A program made the position numbers and the translations under genes. The notes under the pieces are model-generated. The model ran no database searches and was not told where the DNA came from. It worked only from the letters and a program-made list of their open reading frames with translations. Shown here piece after piece: positions 51,723 through 60,827 of a stretch of 61,999 nucleotides of DNA. The stretch spans positions 1 through 61,999 of the forward strand of contig CAIFER010000002.1 in NCBI GenBank assembly GCA_903789525.1. The letters run 5' to 3'. Each line of letters begins with the position of its first letter. The stretch's first letter is position 1. The stretch is from an uncultured Aeriscardovia sp. Its GTDB lineage: Bacteria; Actinomycetota; Actinomycetes; Actinomycetales; Bifidobacteriaceae.

Positions 51723-53459
51723 TTAGTCGCGTGTCAAACCCATCGTCAAATAATCCGGATATGCCGGGAAATTGCCGATGTCAAAGCCCGCAACACGCGA
51801 ACCGTGAATGAATGTGTTGTGCGAATAGATGAGTGGGACAACCGGAATATCGTGCATAATGCGCTGATCCGCCTGTGCCCACAACTTTCCAGCTGCTTTT
51901 TGATCTACCGTTTGCGTCGCTTGAGTCATGAGCGCGTCTACTGCACGGTTGGAGTAGCGGGACATATTCTGGTTGCCGTTGCCGATCATCGAGGAGGAGA
52001 ACAGCGGCGCAAGATTGGCGTACGCGTCTGGGAAGTCAGGCTGCCAGCTGGCGATTGTCAGATCGTAATTGCCTTGGTTATTCGTGACGGTATCGCTGTA
52101 CACCCCAGAATCCAACACCTGAATGCGAACGTTGATGCCTGCCTTCTTGAGCGAGCTCTGAATTGCGCTCGCTTGCTCAGTCTTGTTCTGCTGAATCACC
52201 ATCTTGAGTGTCGGAACGGTGACATGTGCTCGTTTGAGAATGGCTCGAGCGCGAGCTGGATCACCACCCGTCGGGACGTGGTAGAGATCGTACTTTTGTC
52301 GGCCTGCAATACCAGGGGTGATGAGCGTAGTGGCATAGTTTCCTGCAATTGCACCGCCGGCTGCCGTGCGATAGCCAGCACGGTCGGTTGCCCACAGAAT
52401 TGCTTGGCGAACAGCGAGATTGCGAATATGACGCGTGTTGATAGCGATATATTCAAGTGCTCCATCTCCAGAGGTGACGAGAAGCTGTGAATACTGTGGA
52501 TTTGCTTGAGCCTGTGCCAGCTGAGCCGGTGGAACGAATTCGCCGAGAATCGACGTATCGCCACCATTGACACCTTGCATGATCTGCTGAGCAGCGACAG
52601 TATCGTCTTGACCCATGCGGTACACGATGCGGTTCGGATAAGCTTTCCGAACACTATCAGTGGATGCCTTCCAATATGGGTTACGCGTCAGAACGAGTTC
52701 ACGGCCTGGGGAATTAGATTGCACTTGATACGGGCCAGAGGTGACGGGGTGATTTCCGTAGCTTTTTTGCGTTCCATCACCGCGCGGGACCGGGGCAAAC
52801 GAGATGAGAGAAGCGACCCACGGCCATGCGCCGAACGGGGAGTTGAGATGGAAGATGATCGTTGAGTCATTAGGTGTTTCGATCGAGTTCAGCTGTTGAC
52901 CGGAAAATGGCCCATGATAATTCGCTGCACCGGCGAGAAGTTGCTTGTGGTAGCTTAGTCCGCCGGTGAACGTGTCTGAAAAGCTTCGTTCGATGCCCCA
53001 CTTCACATCCTGAGACGTGATCGGCTTGCCATTGCTGAAGCGCAGACCTTTCTTGAGGTGGAACGTCCATACTGCACCGTGATCAGATGGTGTGCCAGTC
53101 GTTGTTGCCAAATCGGGGACAACGGTCGTCTTGCCGTGTGAGATTTTCCACGTTGTCAGACGGCGGTGAACGAGACCAGTTGTCGTAGTCGGCAGAGACT
53201 GGCTCGTCGCTGGATCAAGGCTGAGTGAAGACTGAGAAGTGAGGACAGTCAGTGTTCCGCCTTTCATTGGAGTAGCGGAAGCTGAAGTATTCGGTGACGA
53301 TGAAGGAGAAGCGCCGATTCCTGTCTGTGAGGTGCGGGAGCCACATCCGGATAAAACGAGAGCTGTTGCTGCAAAGAGAGTGGCAAGTGCGACAGAGGCA
53401 TGCCGTACTGAGCCTCGCTTTCCATGAAGACGATGTGCAAAAAAGTAATGAAATGCCAT
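51723..53459 (-). CDS. Peptide ABC transporter substrate-binding lipoprotein (SBP family 5)
   Basis: This 578-residue family 5 binding protein has a lipobox VLSGC with Cys39 after a hydrophobic stretch. Conserved pieces include FHLKKGLRFSNGKPITSQDVKW, the SBP5 signature area (its core is KGLRFSNGKPIT), and WQPDFPDAYANLAPLF. ATG 53459 follows AAGAAGGATATCA, preferred over an upstream ATG at 53486. It presents oligopeptides (or possibly nickel or glycosides, as in this family) to the permease pair encoded just before it. Confidence 0.92.
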   Translation of the reverse strand: MAFHYFFAHRLHGKRGSVRHASVALATLFAATALVLSGCGSRTSQTGIGASPSSSPNTSASATPMKGGTLTVLTSQSSLSLDPATSQSLPTTTTGLVHRRLTTWKISHGKTTVVPDLATTTGTPSDHGAVWTFHLKKGLRFSNGKPITSQDVKWGIERSFSDTFTGGLSYHKQLLAGAANYHGPFSGQQLNSIETPNDSTIIFHLNSPFGAWPWVASLISFAPVPRGDGTQKSYGNHPVTSGPYQVQSNSPGRELVLTRNPYWKASTDSVRKAYPNRIVYRMGQDDTVAAQQIMQGVNGGDTSILGEFVPPAQLAQAQANPQYSQLLVTSGDGALEYIAINTRHIRNLAVRQAILWATDRAGYRTAAGGAIAGNYATTLITPGIAGRQKYDLYHVPTGGDPARARAILKRAHVTVPTLKMVIQQNKTEQASAIQSSLKKAGINVRIQVLDSGVYSDTVTNNQGNYDLTIASWQPDFPDAYANLAPLFSSSMIGNGNQNMSRYSNRAVDALMTQATQTVDQKAAGKLWAQADQRIMHDIPVVPLIYSHNTFIHGSRVAGFDIGNFPAYPDYLTMGLTRD

Positions 53460-53518
53460 TGATATCCTTCTTTGTTCACAAATCACTATGAATCTGCCAG
53501 TTACTCAAGGGGATCGTT

Positions 53519-54517
53519 TTAGCGCCCCACTGTAACGCGAGGGTCGAGGAAGCTGTAACAGATATCCACCACGAGATTGGCCACAATGACGAGAGCAGCT
53601 GCGAACAGCGTTGAACCGACGAGCACCTGCAAATCTAAGTTCGTGACTGAGTCCAGTAGAAGCATCCCCAGGCCCTGCATCGAGAAGACACGCTCTGTCA
53701 GAACAGCACCACCCAGTAGAGAACCGAGATCGAGGCCAAACATCGTCATGACTGGAAGCAATGCGTTGCGCAGAGCGTGACGGCCGACAACCACCGATTC
53801 AGGCGCTCCTTTCGACCGCTCAGTTCGGATATAATCCTGTTCCATTTCTCCAATCATCTGTGTGCGAGTAATACGTGTGTAACTCGCCGCGTTGATGAGT
53901 GCGAGCACGAGCCACGGTAAAAGAAGATGAGAGAACCATCCGGCCGGGTTGCGCGAGAACGGTACATAACCTCCAGATGGGAAGACTGGAAGCTCAAAGG
54001 CAAACACAATGATCGCGAGGAGTCCAATGAGGTAGGACGGTGACGAAATCCCGATTGCTGAGAGTGCCATGAGCAAACGGTCAACCCACGTGTTGCGCTT
54101 CACAGCTGCAAGAACGCCTGTTCCGACTCCGATGATGATCCACAGGACGGCCGCTCCCACGGCGATTGACGCGGTAACTGGGAAGCGTTCTGCGATCAGT
54201 GTGGTAACTGGTTCGTTCAGACGGAACGAGTAACCGAGACACGGTGCTGCACAGACGACGGCGGATGCTCCTGTTCCAAACGTTCTGCCTGCAAAAATAC
54301 CGAGCAGATAGGCACCCAGTTGCGCATACCACGGTTGATCTGTTCCCATGAAAGCGGAAACACGTCGCAACTGTTCAGGAGAGCATGGCTTCCCGCACGA
54401 AAGCTGCGCTGGGTTAGACGGAAACATGTAGAAAATGAGGAAGAGCGTGACTGCAATGATCAGAATGACGAGCAACGAAGAAATCAATCGCCGCAGAATG
54501 TAATCAAACATCCTCAT
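53519..54517 (-). CDS. Peptide ABC transporter permease, DppB type
   Basis: This 332-residue permease has about six TM segments; the N terminus DYILRRLISSLLVILIIAVTL is typical. The EAA loop region includes DYIRTERSKGAPESVVVGRHALRNALLP (only ERSKGAPE and RHALRNALLP are diagnostic). It overlaps the upstream permease gene by 4 bp (ATGA type), so the two are coupled. It forms the translocation channel with the DppC-type permease. Confidence 0.92.
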   Translation of the reverse strand: MRMFDYILRRLISSLLVILIIAVTLFLIFYMFPSNPAQLSCGKPCSPEQLRRVSAFMGTDQPWYAQLGAYLLGIFAGRTFGTGASAVVCAAPCLGYSFRLNEPVTTLIAERFPVTASIAVGAAVLWIIIGVGTGVLAAVKRNTWVDRLLMALSAIGISSPSYLIGLLAIIVFAFELPVFPSGGYVPFSRNPAGWFSHLLLPWLVLALINAASYTRITRTQMIGEMEQDYIRTERSKGAPESVVVGRHALRNALLPVMTMFGLDLGSLLGGAVLTERVFSMQGLGMLLLDSVTNLDLQVLVGSTLFAAALVIVANLVVDICYSFLDPRVTVGR

Positions 54518-55524
54518 CGATTGCCTCCTTGCTGAACCACTGCGGGTGCGCTGTTCCTCGTGCTGCTCTCAGTTGCAGTAGTCTTGCTAGTTTCTGCGGT
54601 CTCTGTCATCTCGGCGCGTATGACGGCCTTCGGATCGAGAGCGTCTGACAATCCATCACCAAGCAAATTGAAACCGAATGTGACCAAGAAAAGTGCGAGA
54701 CCCGGGAAAATCAAATACATCGGATCAACGAGTGCCCACGCGACTGCATCAGAAATTGTTCGCCCCCATGATGGCGTGGGTGGATTGATTCCGACGCCGA
54801 GGAAGCTGAGAGAAGCTTCAGCTGCAATGCGCCCTGGAATCGAAAGAGTGAGCCGGACGATGAGTAGCGGGAGAAGGCCGGGCATGATCTCGTTGAGGAG
54901 AATGTGCGTACTGCTCGCTCCCATCACTTGTGCTGCGGACGTGTACCCACGATGGGTGAGCGTGAGCGTTTGCCCGCGTATGAGACGAGCAATTGATGGC
55001 CATCCAAAGAATCCCAGCACCAAGATGAGCAGAAGCGGGCGCGGAAAACTGTCTGGCACAATTGCGGACAATGCGATAGCAAAGATCAAAAACGGGAAAC
55101 CGAAGAAAACATCCATTGTACGGGAAAGGATCGCATCAGTGACACCGGGGAAGTAGCCGGCAATGAGGCCGATTGCGACACCAATAACTACGGAAATGAG
55201 TGTGGATGCTAAACCAATTCCCAATGAGACGCGTGTGCCATATGCAATGATCGAGAACAGATCAACTCCACGCAAGGGAGTGACGCCAAACCAATGCGAA
55301 GGACTAATCCCACCGCCAAAACCAAGTGGAACAGAACGCGGCCCAAGGAGAGAACGATGTTCTGAATACGGATCGTTGCCAGTGAGTGCTGTCAGCGGAC
55401 CAGCGAACAGTGCCAGGAGGACGAAGAATAAAACGATTCCACCGCCCCAGAGAATCGAGGGAGAAGCAAAGCGCGACCGCGGACGACGTGAATGTGTGGG
55501 ATGCCGCCGTAGAAGATGACTCAT
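54514..55524 (-). CDS. Peptide ABC transporter permease, DppC type
   Basis: This 336-residue permease starts the operon. After a basic leader it shows the first TM helix (GGGIVLFFVLLALFAGPL), then VIGVAIGLIAGYFPG and the EAA-like loop near HILLNEIMPGLLPLL. FLGVGINPPTPSWG is a near-invariant DppC/OppC block. ATG 55524 follows GAGGGAAAG. Its C-terminal tail is a Thr/Ser-rich low-complexity region overlapping the next gene. The operon order is DppC, DppB, binding protein, fused ATPase, unknown gene. Confidence 0.92.
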   Translation of the reverse strand: MSHLLRRHPTHSRRPRSRFASPSILWGGGIVLFFVLLALFAGPLTALTGNDPYSEHRSLLGPRSVPLGFGGGISPSHWFGVTPLRGVDLFSIIAYGTRVSLGIGLASTLISVVIGVAIGLIAGYFPGVTDAILSRTMDVFFGFPFLIFAIALSAIVPDSFPRPLLLILVLGFFGWPSIARLIRGQTLTLTHRGYTSAAQVMGASSTHILLNEIMPGLLPLLIVRLTLSIPGRIAAEASLSFLGVGINPPTPSWGRTISDAVAWALVDPMYLIFPGLALFLVTFGFNLLGDGLSDALDPKAVIRAEMTETAETSKTTATESSTRNSAPAVVQQGGNR

Positions 55525-55794
55525 CTTTCCCTCCCGAAAATAGTTACAGACTTATGGAATTCTCCTCTGACACTGCTGAATAGCCGCACACTGACACGTC
55601 ATAGTGAGTTTCTTTCTTCCAATCGTTTATAGATAAAATTGTAGGTGGCGAGACCTCGTACACAGACGATTCCGCGTTTGGCGTAGTTGGTGAGGTGCGC
55701 AGAATATCGCGATCAAGTAGAGTGGTTTGTGGACAATTGTTCAGACACCTATATGATCGCGTGTAATAGAGGAACACGTGCGAGGAGAAATCTT
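55525..55794. promoter_or_regulatory. Divergent promoter region between the peptide ABC operon and ahpC
   Basis: This AT-rich 270 bp spacer has no convincing ORF. It contains CGCGATCAAG (about 55708) and TGATCGCG (about 55753), a loose inverse pair that could be a regulator site. The ribosome site GCGAGGAGAAATC precedes ahpC. Confidence 0.35.
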
Positions 55795-56357
55795 ATGTCA
55801 CTCTTGAATCATGAAATCACAGATTTCACTGTCAACGCATTCCAAAATAACAAGATCATACCTGTCACGAAAAAGGATCTTCTCGGCCATTGGTCCGTAT
55901 TGTTCTTCTATCCGGAAGATTTCACATTCGTGTGCCCGACCGAGCTGGAAGATCTGCAAAAGTACTACGCACAATTCCTGAAAACGGGTGCAAAGTCTAT
56001 TCGTGCTCCAATGATTCGGTCTACGATCACAAGGCATGGCACGAGGCGAACGCGAATATTTCTCAAGTTGAATTCCCAATGCTCGCAGATCCGGCAGCGT
56101 ATTTGGCGAAAGATCTCGATATTTACGAAGAGGCAGATGGAAGGATTGATCGCGGCGACTTCATTCTCGATCCTGAAGGCAAGGTCGTGGCGTACGAGGT
56201 AACTTCGTCGAATGTCGGTCGTAACGCCGAAGAGATTTTGCGTCGTCTGCAGGCATCGCAATTTGTGTATGAGCATGGAGACCGTGTGTGCCCAGCCAAT
56301 TGGCATCCAGGTGATGAGACGATCAAGAAGGATATTAGCGTCGTCGGAAAACTGTGA
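55795..56357 (+). pseudogene. ahpC: Alkyl hydroperoxide reductase C with a frameshift
   Basis: This is a typical 2-Cys peroxiredoxin of about 187 residues, split by a one-base loss. The start is ATG 55795 behind GAGGAG. The first frame gives FFYPEDFTFVCPTELEDL with peroxidatic Cys47. Near 55990 the frame moves by -1, and the second frame gives VYSCSNDSVYDHKAWHEAN through to the resolving Cys in VCPANWHPG. Adding one A in the CAAAG at about 55991-55995 would restore one frame. Sequencing error, a phase-variation site or a real mutation are all possible. No ahpF is adjacent. It normally reduces peroxides using an external reductant. Confidence 0.75.
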
Positions 56358-56393
56358 TGCAGCTGTGATGTTGTGGTGAACTGCTGAGCGGCT

Positions 56394-57746
56394 TTAGTAC
56401 ACGACTGGAGCAATGGCGTGGACGTCCACAATGACGGGCTTGGTCGCGGTGTGTGTGACTGTGATCACCATCGCTTGGCCGGGGTCCATCGCCATGCCCA
56501 CGTCTGTCAGAGCATGAGCAGTATCAGCATTTGCAGCAAAGTGCGCGAGATGAGGCACTGTAGCCTCAATCACAGATTTGTGCGTGCATACCGCCACTCG
56601 AGCCGTTCCACCTCTGCTGGGATTTTGCGCCACAATCGAATGGTGTGCATGTAACGCATGGCGTGGTTCGCGTTCCTGCGCAGTCGGAGCTGCCAAACTT
56701 CCGGACTCATCTACAGCTTCAGGTTTTGCTGCTTGTTGTGCTGCACTCAACGCAATGCGATCGAGGAGTGCAGTCAAGAAGCCTATTGCCGTTTGTGGAT
56801 CGTTATTAAGGCTTTCGCTCGAGATATCAGGAACTGGTGTCAGCGACTGATTTGTCTCAATAGCATACGGAATGAGCGTTTGTACGGCTCGCGTCGATGG
56901 AGATGACATGAGCCGATCGGGTGCAAAGCACGCGAGTTCACGGCTCAGAGCATAGGCGCTCGCTGCTCCGAGTGGTTGAAGAGGACGTGTTGAGTCCTTA
57001 TGCTTCCAATGCTTGTGCGGTTCAGCTTGCGCGCTGCGGATGAGAATGAGTTCGCCAGCTCTTCCTGCTCCGTGATCAAGAAGATAAGCAAAACGACGCA
57101 CAATCGCTACGTCATCGTGATAGCTCAGCTTGTCAAGCGCCTGTGCCACTGGCATCCATACGACGTGATCTGCTTCAGTGTCTTTTTTGATGGAATGGCC
57201 AAACGCCTGCACGCGTTCCTTTGCAATGGCATGCGTAATCGGTGTGCCGATCCAATACAACACACGCTTGTGAACTGGTGGATCGTGTGGATTGCGCTCG
57301 CCACCATTGTGGACTGGACCACGGTGATTACCTCGTGCACCCTCACTGCCGTCGGCGTGTAATAAATACTCGACAGAACCAATGAACGCACCAAGCCGAA
57401 CAGGGATGCCGGTCTCTTCGTTTGTCTCACGCACCGCTGTATGGGCAAATGACTCGTTCTTTTCGACGTGGCCTTTTGGCAAACTCCAATCGTCGTATCG
57501 GGCGCGGTGAATCAAACAAATTTCACACGAGTTCGATGGCTGCATGGCATGTTTGCCTGACAGCGCTCGGGAATCACCGGCATACGTCACATAATCCGAG
57601 AGATCCGTAAGGATTGGCATGGGGGAGTTATCGGTCTCCGGCGCATTTGAAGCCAGTCGGGCGAGGTCGGAAGAAAGCCGTGGGAGCCTCCACATCACTG
57701 TTCCTGCAGCGAGAACGGTTTTCCCGCGATCCTTCTTCGACCCCAT
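56394..57746 (-). CDS. mutT1: MutT1-like Nudix hydrolase with degenerate phosphatase domain
   Basis: This 450-residue fusion starts at ATG 57746 behind AAAGGAGAAATCGCA. The Nudix box (residues 92-114, GHVEKNESFAH then RETNEETGI) matches Gx5Ex7RExxEExGU. The C-terminal part is a histidine-phosphatase (SixA/RHG) domain as in mycobacterial MutT1, but the usual RHAKA reads RSAQA (residues 237-241), so the catalytic His is Ser. It sits beside ppk as in other actinobacteria. The Nudix part would hydrolyse 8-oxo-dGTP or diadenosine polyphosphates. Phosphatase activity is doubtful. Confidence 0.88.
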   Translation of the reverse strand: MGSKKDRGKTVLAAGTVMWRLPRLSSDLARLASNAPETDNSPMPILTDLSDYVTYAGDSRALSGKHAMQPSNSCEICLIHRARYDDWSLPKGHVEKNESFAHTAVRETNEETGIPVRLGAFIGSVEYLLHADGSEGARGNHRGPVHNGGERNPHDPPVHKRVLYWIGTPITHAIAKERVQAFGHSIKKDTEADHVVWMPVAQALDKLSYHDDVAIVRRFAYLLDHGAGRAGELILIRSAQAEPHKHWKHKDSTRPLQPLGAASAYALSRELACFAPDRLMSSPSTRAVQTLIPYAIETNQSLTPVPDISSESLNNDPQTAIGFLTALLDRIALSAAQQAAKPEAVDESGSLAAPTAQEREPRHALHAHHSIVAQNPSRGGTARVAVCTHKSVIEATVPHLAHFAANADTAHALTDVGMAMDPGQAMVITVTHTATKPVIVDVHAIAPVVY

Positions 57747-57801
57747 TGCGATTTCTCCTTTGTGCACGTGCTCGTACTCGTGCTGAGTTATTGAAGCGGC
57801 T

Positions 57802-60120
57802 TCAGACAGTCGGCTGCGAATACTTGTTCGGATGCAGATGCCGTTGCATGAGAATTTCCTGGCAATCATCCAAACGCTTACCGTCTTTGCTGGTGGTGTA
57901 ACGACGATAAGAACCGTCTGGCTGTTCATGCCAGCTGCTGACGTTGTCGGACATCTGCAAATCGATGTAGTTGATGAGCGCCTTAATTTGGTTCGGATCG
58001 GTGATGCGGATGAGCGCTTCGACACGTCGATCGAGGTTGCGGTGCATCAAATCAGCGGAGCCAATCCAGACTTCCGGACCATGATCCGGCCCTTCACCGA
58101 GTTGCGGACCTTGCGAATTTGCAAACGCGAAGATGCGGGAGTGCTCGAGGAAACGGCCCAAGATGGAGTGAACACGAATGTTATCCGAAAGGCCTGGAAT
58201 TCCTGGCTTGAGCGAGCATGCTCCACGAACGACAAGGTCAATCTTGACGCCGGCTTGGCTAGCCCGATACAGCGCGTCGATGCTCTTTTCGTCCACGAGT
58301 GAGTTGACCTTGATCTTGATCCACGCTGGCTTTCCGTCGAGTGCTGCCTTCTCCTCGCGGCGGATGCGCTCCAAAATGCCTGGACGAATTCCGCGTGGTG
58401 CGACGAGCAGACGGTGGAACGACTCGCGTGGGGCATAGCCAGAAAGCTGGTTGAACAGACGAGTGAGGTCGCGACCGACGATTTGATTGCAGGTCAGCAA
58501 ACCCAGATCGGTGTAGCCGCGTGCGGTGCTCGGATTGTAGTTACCGGTTCCGACGTGGCAGTAACGCCGCAGTTCGCCATTCTCTTTGCGAACAATCAGG
58601 ATGAGCTTGCAGTGCGTCTTGAGGCCGACAATGCCGTAGACGACATGAACGCCAGCATGCTCGAGTTTACGGGCCCAGCCAATGTTCGCTTGCTCATCGA
58701 AACGTGCCTTAATCTCAACAAGTGCCAAGACCTGTTTCCCGGCCTTTGCAGCGTTAATGAGCGCGTTAACGATGGACGAGTCTGCAGCCGTGCGATAAAT
58801 CGTCTGTTTAATAGCGAGCACGTTCGGGTCGGAAGCAGCTTGTTGCAGTAAAGCAACGACAGACGTGTTGAACGAATCATACGGGTGGTGCAGCAAGATA
58901 TCGCCTTTGCGAATCGCCGCGAAGATATCACTTTCACCCGTTGACGAGTCACGAACAGCCGCCACACTTCGATTCGTGGGAGCTTTGTACGGCTTGTACT
59001 TCAAATCCGGACGGTCAACGTTGTGATGCAGCTCGGACAAGAATGTGAAATCGAGTGGAGCAGGCAAACGATAAATCTCATCTTCCGTCACACCGACTTG
59101 TGTGGCGAGCAGATGAACAAGGAACGGAGTGGAGTCCTGGTTGATCTCCAAGCGCACTGGTTGACCAAATCGACGGCGCTGCAGTTCCTTCTGCATCTCG
59201 GTGAGCAAATTTTCGGTATCATCCTCGTCGAGCTCAATGTCCTCATTGCGGGTGATACGGAACTCATGTACCTCGCGAATCGTCATTCCCGGGAACAGAA
59301 GATCCAAGTGAGCCATCATGAGATTTTCCATAGTGATGTACCGGTATGAAACTGGCTGATCGGTGGAATTCCCAGACTGATCACTGTCGTTGTGGTCATC
59401 GATGCGAATCAAGCGTGGAAGATTATCAGGAACCTTCACGCGAGCAAAATGGGACTTCCCCGATGCAGAATTCTCAACGATAACAGCCAAGTTCAGTGAA
59501 TTACCCGAGATATATGGGAACGGATGCGCTGGATCGACTGCGAGTGGTGTCAGAACGGGGAAGACCTCCTCATGGAAGAAGTGTGTGAGGTGTTCTTGCT
59601 CGTCAATGGTGAGCTCATTCCACTTCAAAAGCTCGATATGCTGTTTAGCGAGCTCTGGCAACAACGTACTAATCGTGTAACGCGCGTGATCCTGCTGCTC
59701 TTGATGGTTCAGCACGGAAATCGCATGCAACTGCTGAAGTGGTGTCATGCCGCTCGGAGTATCTGTTGCGAGACCGGATTCGAGCCGACGCTTGAGCCCT
59801 GCGACACGAACCATAAAGTATTCATTGAGATTTGAGGCAAAAATAGAGCCGAATTGAGCACGCTCCAGCAGTGGAACGCGTGGATCCTTCTCGAGATCCA
59901 GAACACGATTATTGAAACGAAGCCAACTCAACTCTCTGTCATAAATTCGGTTGGCCGGCAGCTTCTTTTCAAGCAGAGGGTGACCTTGGCGCAAGGTCGA
60001 CTCGGCCAGTTCGTTCTGGAGAGGGCCTTTTCCCGACTTTGGAACTTCAGCAATGTGTTCTGCAATCTGCTCACGAAGTTCCGCCTTCGACGGCGCGTTG
60101 AAAATTTGTGACATATTCAT
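57802..60120 (-). CDS. ppk: Polyphosphate kinase 1
   Basis: This protein of about 772 residues polymerises the gamma-phosphate of ATP into polyphosphate. It has the N-terminal RELSWLRFNNRVLDL block, the catalytic histidine in CHVGTGNYNPSTARGYTDLGL (core CHVGTGNYN), and DLMHRNLDRRVE near the C-terminal end. The start is uncertain: ATG 60120 and ATG 60114 fit the family N terminus, although a GTG at 60189 would add 23 residues. No strong ribosome site is visible at any of them. It is separated by 55 bp from the MutT1-like gene on the same strand. Confidence 0.95.
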   Translation of the reverse strand: MNMSQIFNAPSKAELREQIAEHIAEVPKSGKGPLQNELAESTLRQGHPLLEKKLPANRIYDRELSWLRFNNRVLDLEKDPRVPLLERAQFGSIFASNLNEYFMVRVAGLKRRLESGLATDTPSGMTPLQQLHAISVLNHQEQQDHARYTISTLLPELAKQHIELLKWNELTIDEQEHLTHFFHEEVFPVLTPLAVDPAHPFPYISGNSLNLAVIVENSASGKSHFARVKVPDNLPRLIRIDDHNDSDQSGNSTDQPVSYRYITMENLMMAHLDLLFPGMTIREVHEFRITRNEDIELDEDDTENLLTEMQKELQRRRFGQPVRLEINQDSTPFLVHLLATQVGVTEDEIYRLPAPLDFTFLSELHHNVDRPDLKYKPYKAPTNRSVAAVRDSSTGESDIFAAIRKGDILLHHPYDSFNTSVVALLQQAASDPNVLAIKQTIYRTAADSSIVNALINAAKAGKQVLALVEIKARFDEQANIGWARKLEHAGVHVVYGIVGLKTHCKLILIVRKENGELRRYCHVGTGNYNPSTARGYTDLGLLTCNQIVGRDLTRLFNQLSGYAPRESFHRLLVAPRGIRPGILERIRREEKAALDGKPAWIKIKVNSLVDEKSIDALYRASQAGVKIDLVVRGACSLKPGIPGLSDNIRVHSILGRFLEHSRIFAFANSQGPQLGEGPDHGPEVWIGSADLMHRNLDRRVEALIRITDPNQIKALINYIDLQMSDNVSSWHEQPDGSYRRYTTSKDGKRLDDCQEILMQRHLHPNKYSQPTV

Positions 60121-60184
60121 TATTTTATGGGGCTTTTGGTAACAGTGTGTAACCGGGTGAAAAGATGTGGAAAAGTGGAAATCT

Positions 60185-60260
60185 GTCACAGTGACGCGAG
60201 AAGAAGCTGGAAAGCACTGCGAAATATGACCGTGAAGACAAAAATATGATCATCAAGACA
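60185..60260. promoter_or_regulatory. Palindrome and direct repeats upstream of ppk
   Basis: GTCAC-A-GTGAC is a perfect palindrome at 60185-60195. The 19-mer AAATATGACCGTGAAGACA (60222-60240) recurs as AAATATGATCATCAAGACA (60242-60260), with three mismatches and a 20 bp period. They are candidate regulator sites, for example phosphate control, but unproved. Confidence 0.4.
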
Positions 60261-60273
60261 TGGAGAGCATAAA

Positions 60274-60307
60274 AGAGGGGTTCTGAAGTATTTTCAGAAC
60301 CCCTCCA
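60274..60307 (-). terminator. Strong hairpin with T-run on the minus strand, in the ppk leader
   Basis: GAGGGGTTCTGAA pairs perfectly with TTCAGAACCCCTC (13 bp, ATACT-type loop). On the minus strand it is followed by TTTTA. It ends about 155 bp before the ppk start, so it may stop a short transcript or act as attenuator. Confidence 0.6.
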
Positions 60308-60452
60308 ACAAGGATGAGCAGGAAAATCACAACACCATCGTTGCGGTGGTAAGTATATTTATTTATTCCACCCAACGTCCTTAATCCTCTCGGGATCACG
60401 TTGTGGGCATCTGCTCTTTTCTTTTTTCCTTGTACCTTCATTATGACAGAAG

Positions 60453-60480
60453 TTGGCGTGAATGCAATCATCTTTATAAT
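60453..60480 (+). promoter_or_regulatory. Predicted sigma-A promoter in the ppk-tad intergenic region
   Basis: TTGGCG (60453-60458) and TATAAT (60475-60480), spacer 16 bp, point toward the Tad-pilus genes, leaving a long leader of about 340 nt before the first gene. The -10 is a perfect consensus. Confidence 0.45.
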
Positions 60481-60571
60481 GTTGCATCCAGTAAATTTGA
60501 TCTATGTAATGAAACAAATATGCACAAATATTGTTCCAAATTGTGTAAAGAACGTTGTGGAACCGGGATAA

Positions 60572-60757
60572 TGCGATCGATATTGATCGAAATGATAGCG
60601 TGCGATCAATGAGATTCGTCATTTGCGGCGTTTCATTATTTGTCGCAATTTGAGCGAATCAGTATTACATACGCGTATTAACAATCTTTCTCAGTTTCTC
60701 GAGTTATCCACACGAGTCTTCTTTCCCTTAAGCGCACAAAGACGCGGTTTGATCGCA
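60572..60757. promoter_or_regulatory. TGCGATCAA repeats and one DnaA-box-like sequence
   Basis: TGCGATCGA (60572-60580), TGCGATCAA (60601-60609) and the inverse TTGATCGCA (60749-60757) surround TTATCCACA (60704-60712), a perfect DnaA box. The rest of the 640 bp between ppk and the pilus gene is AT-rich and holds no gene that I can support. Confidence 0.4.
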
Positions 60758-60827
60758 TGTAATCAGTGATCCGGTCACATTTTTATTTTTGCTCTCGTTT
60801 TCGTTGTGGAACTGCGATTCTGGGGTC

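Noticed and set aside
56394-58025. 543-residue reading of the MutT1-like gene
   Set aside because: The extra N terminus is antisense-frame shadow of the ppk end. ATG 57746 has a clear ribosome site.
60253-60441. 62-residue minus-strand ORF before ppk with a TM-like end
   Set aside because: It has no ribosome site and runs through the strong terminator hairpin. A chance frame is more likely.
60704-60712. Possible replication origin because of TTATCCACA
   Set aside because: Only one perfect DnaA box, and no dnaA/dnaN/gyrB genes nearby.
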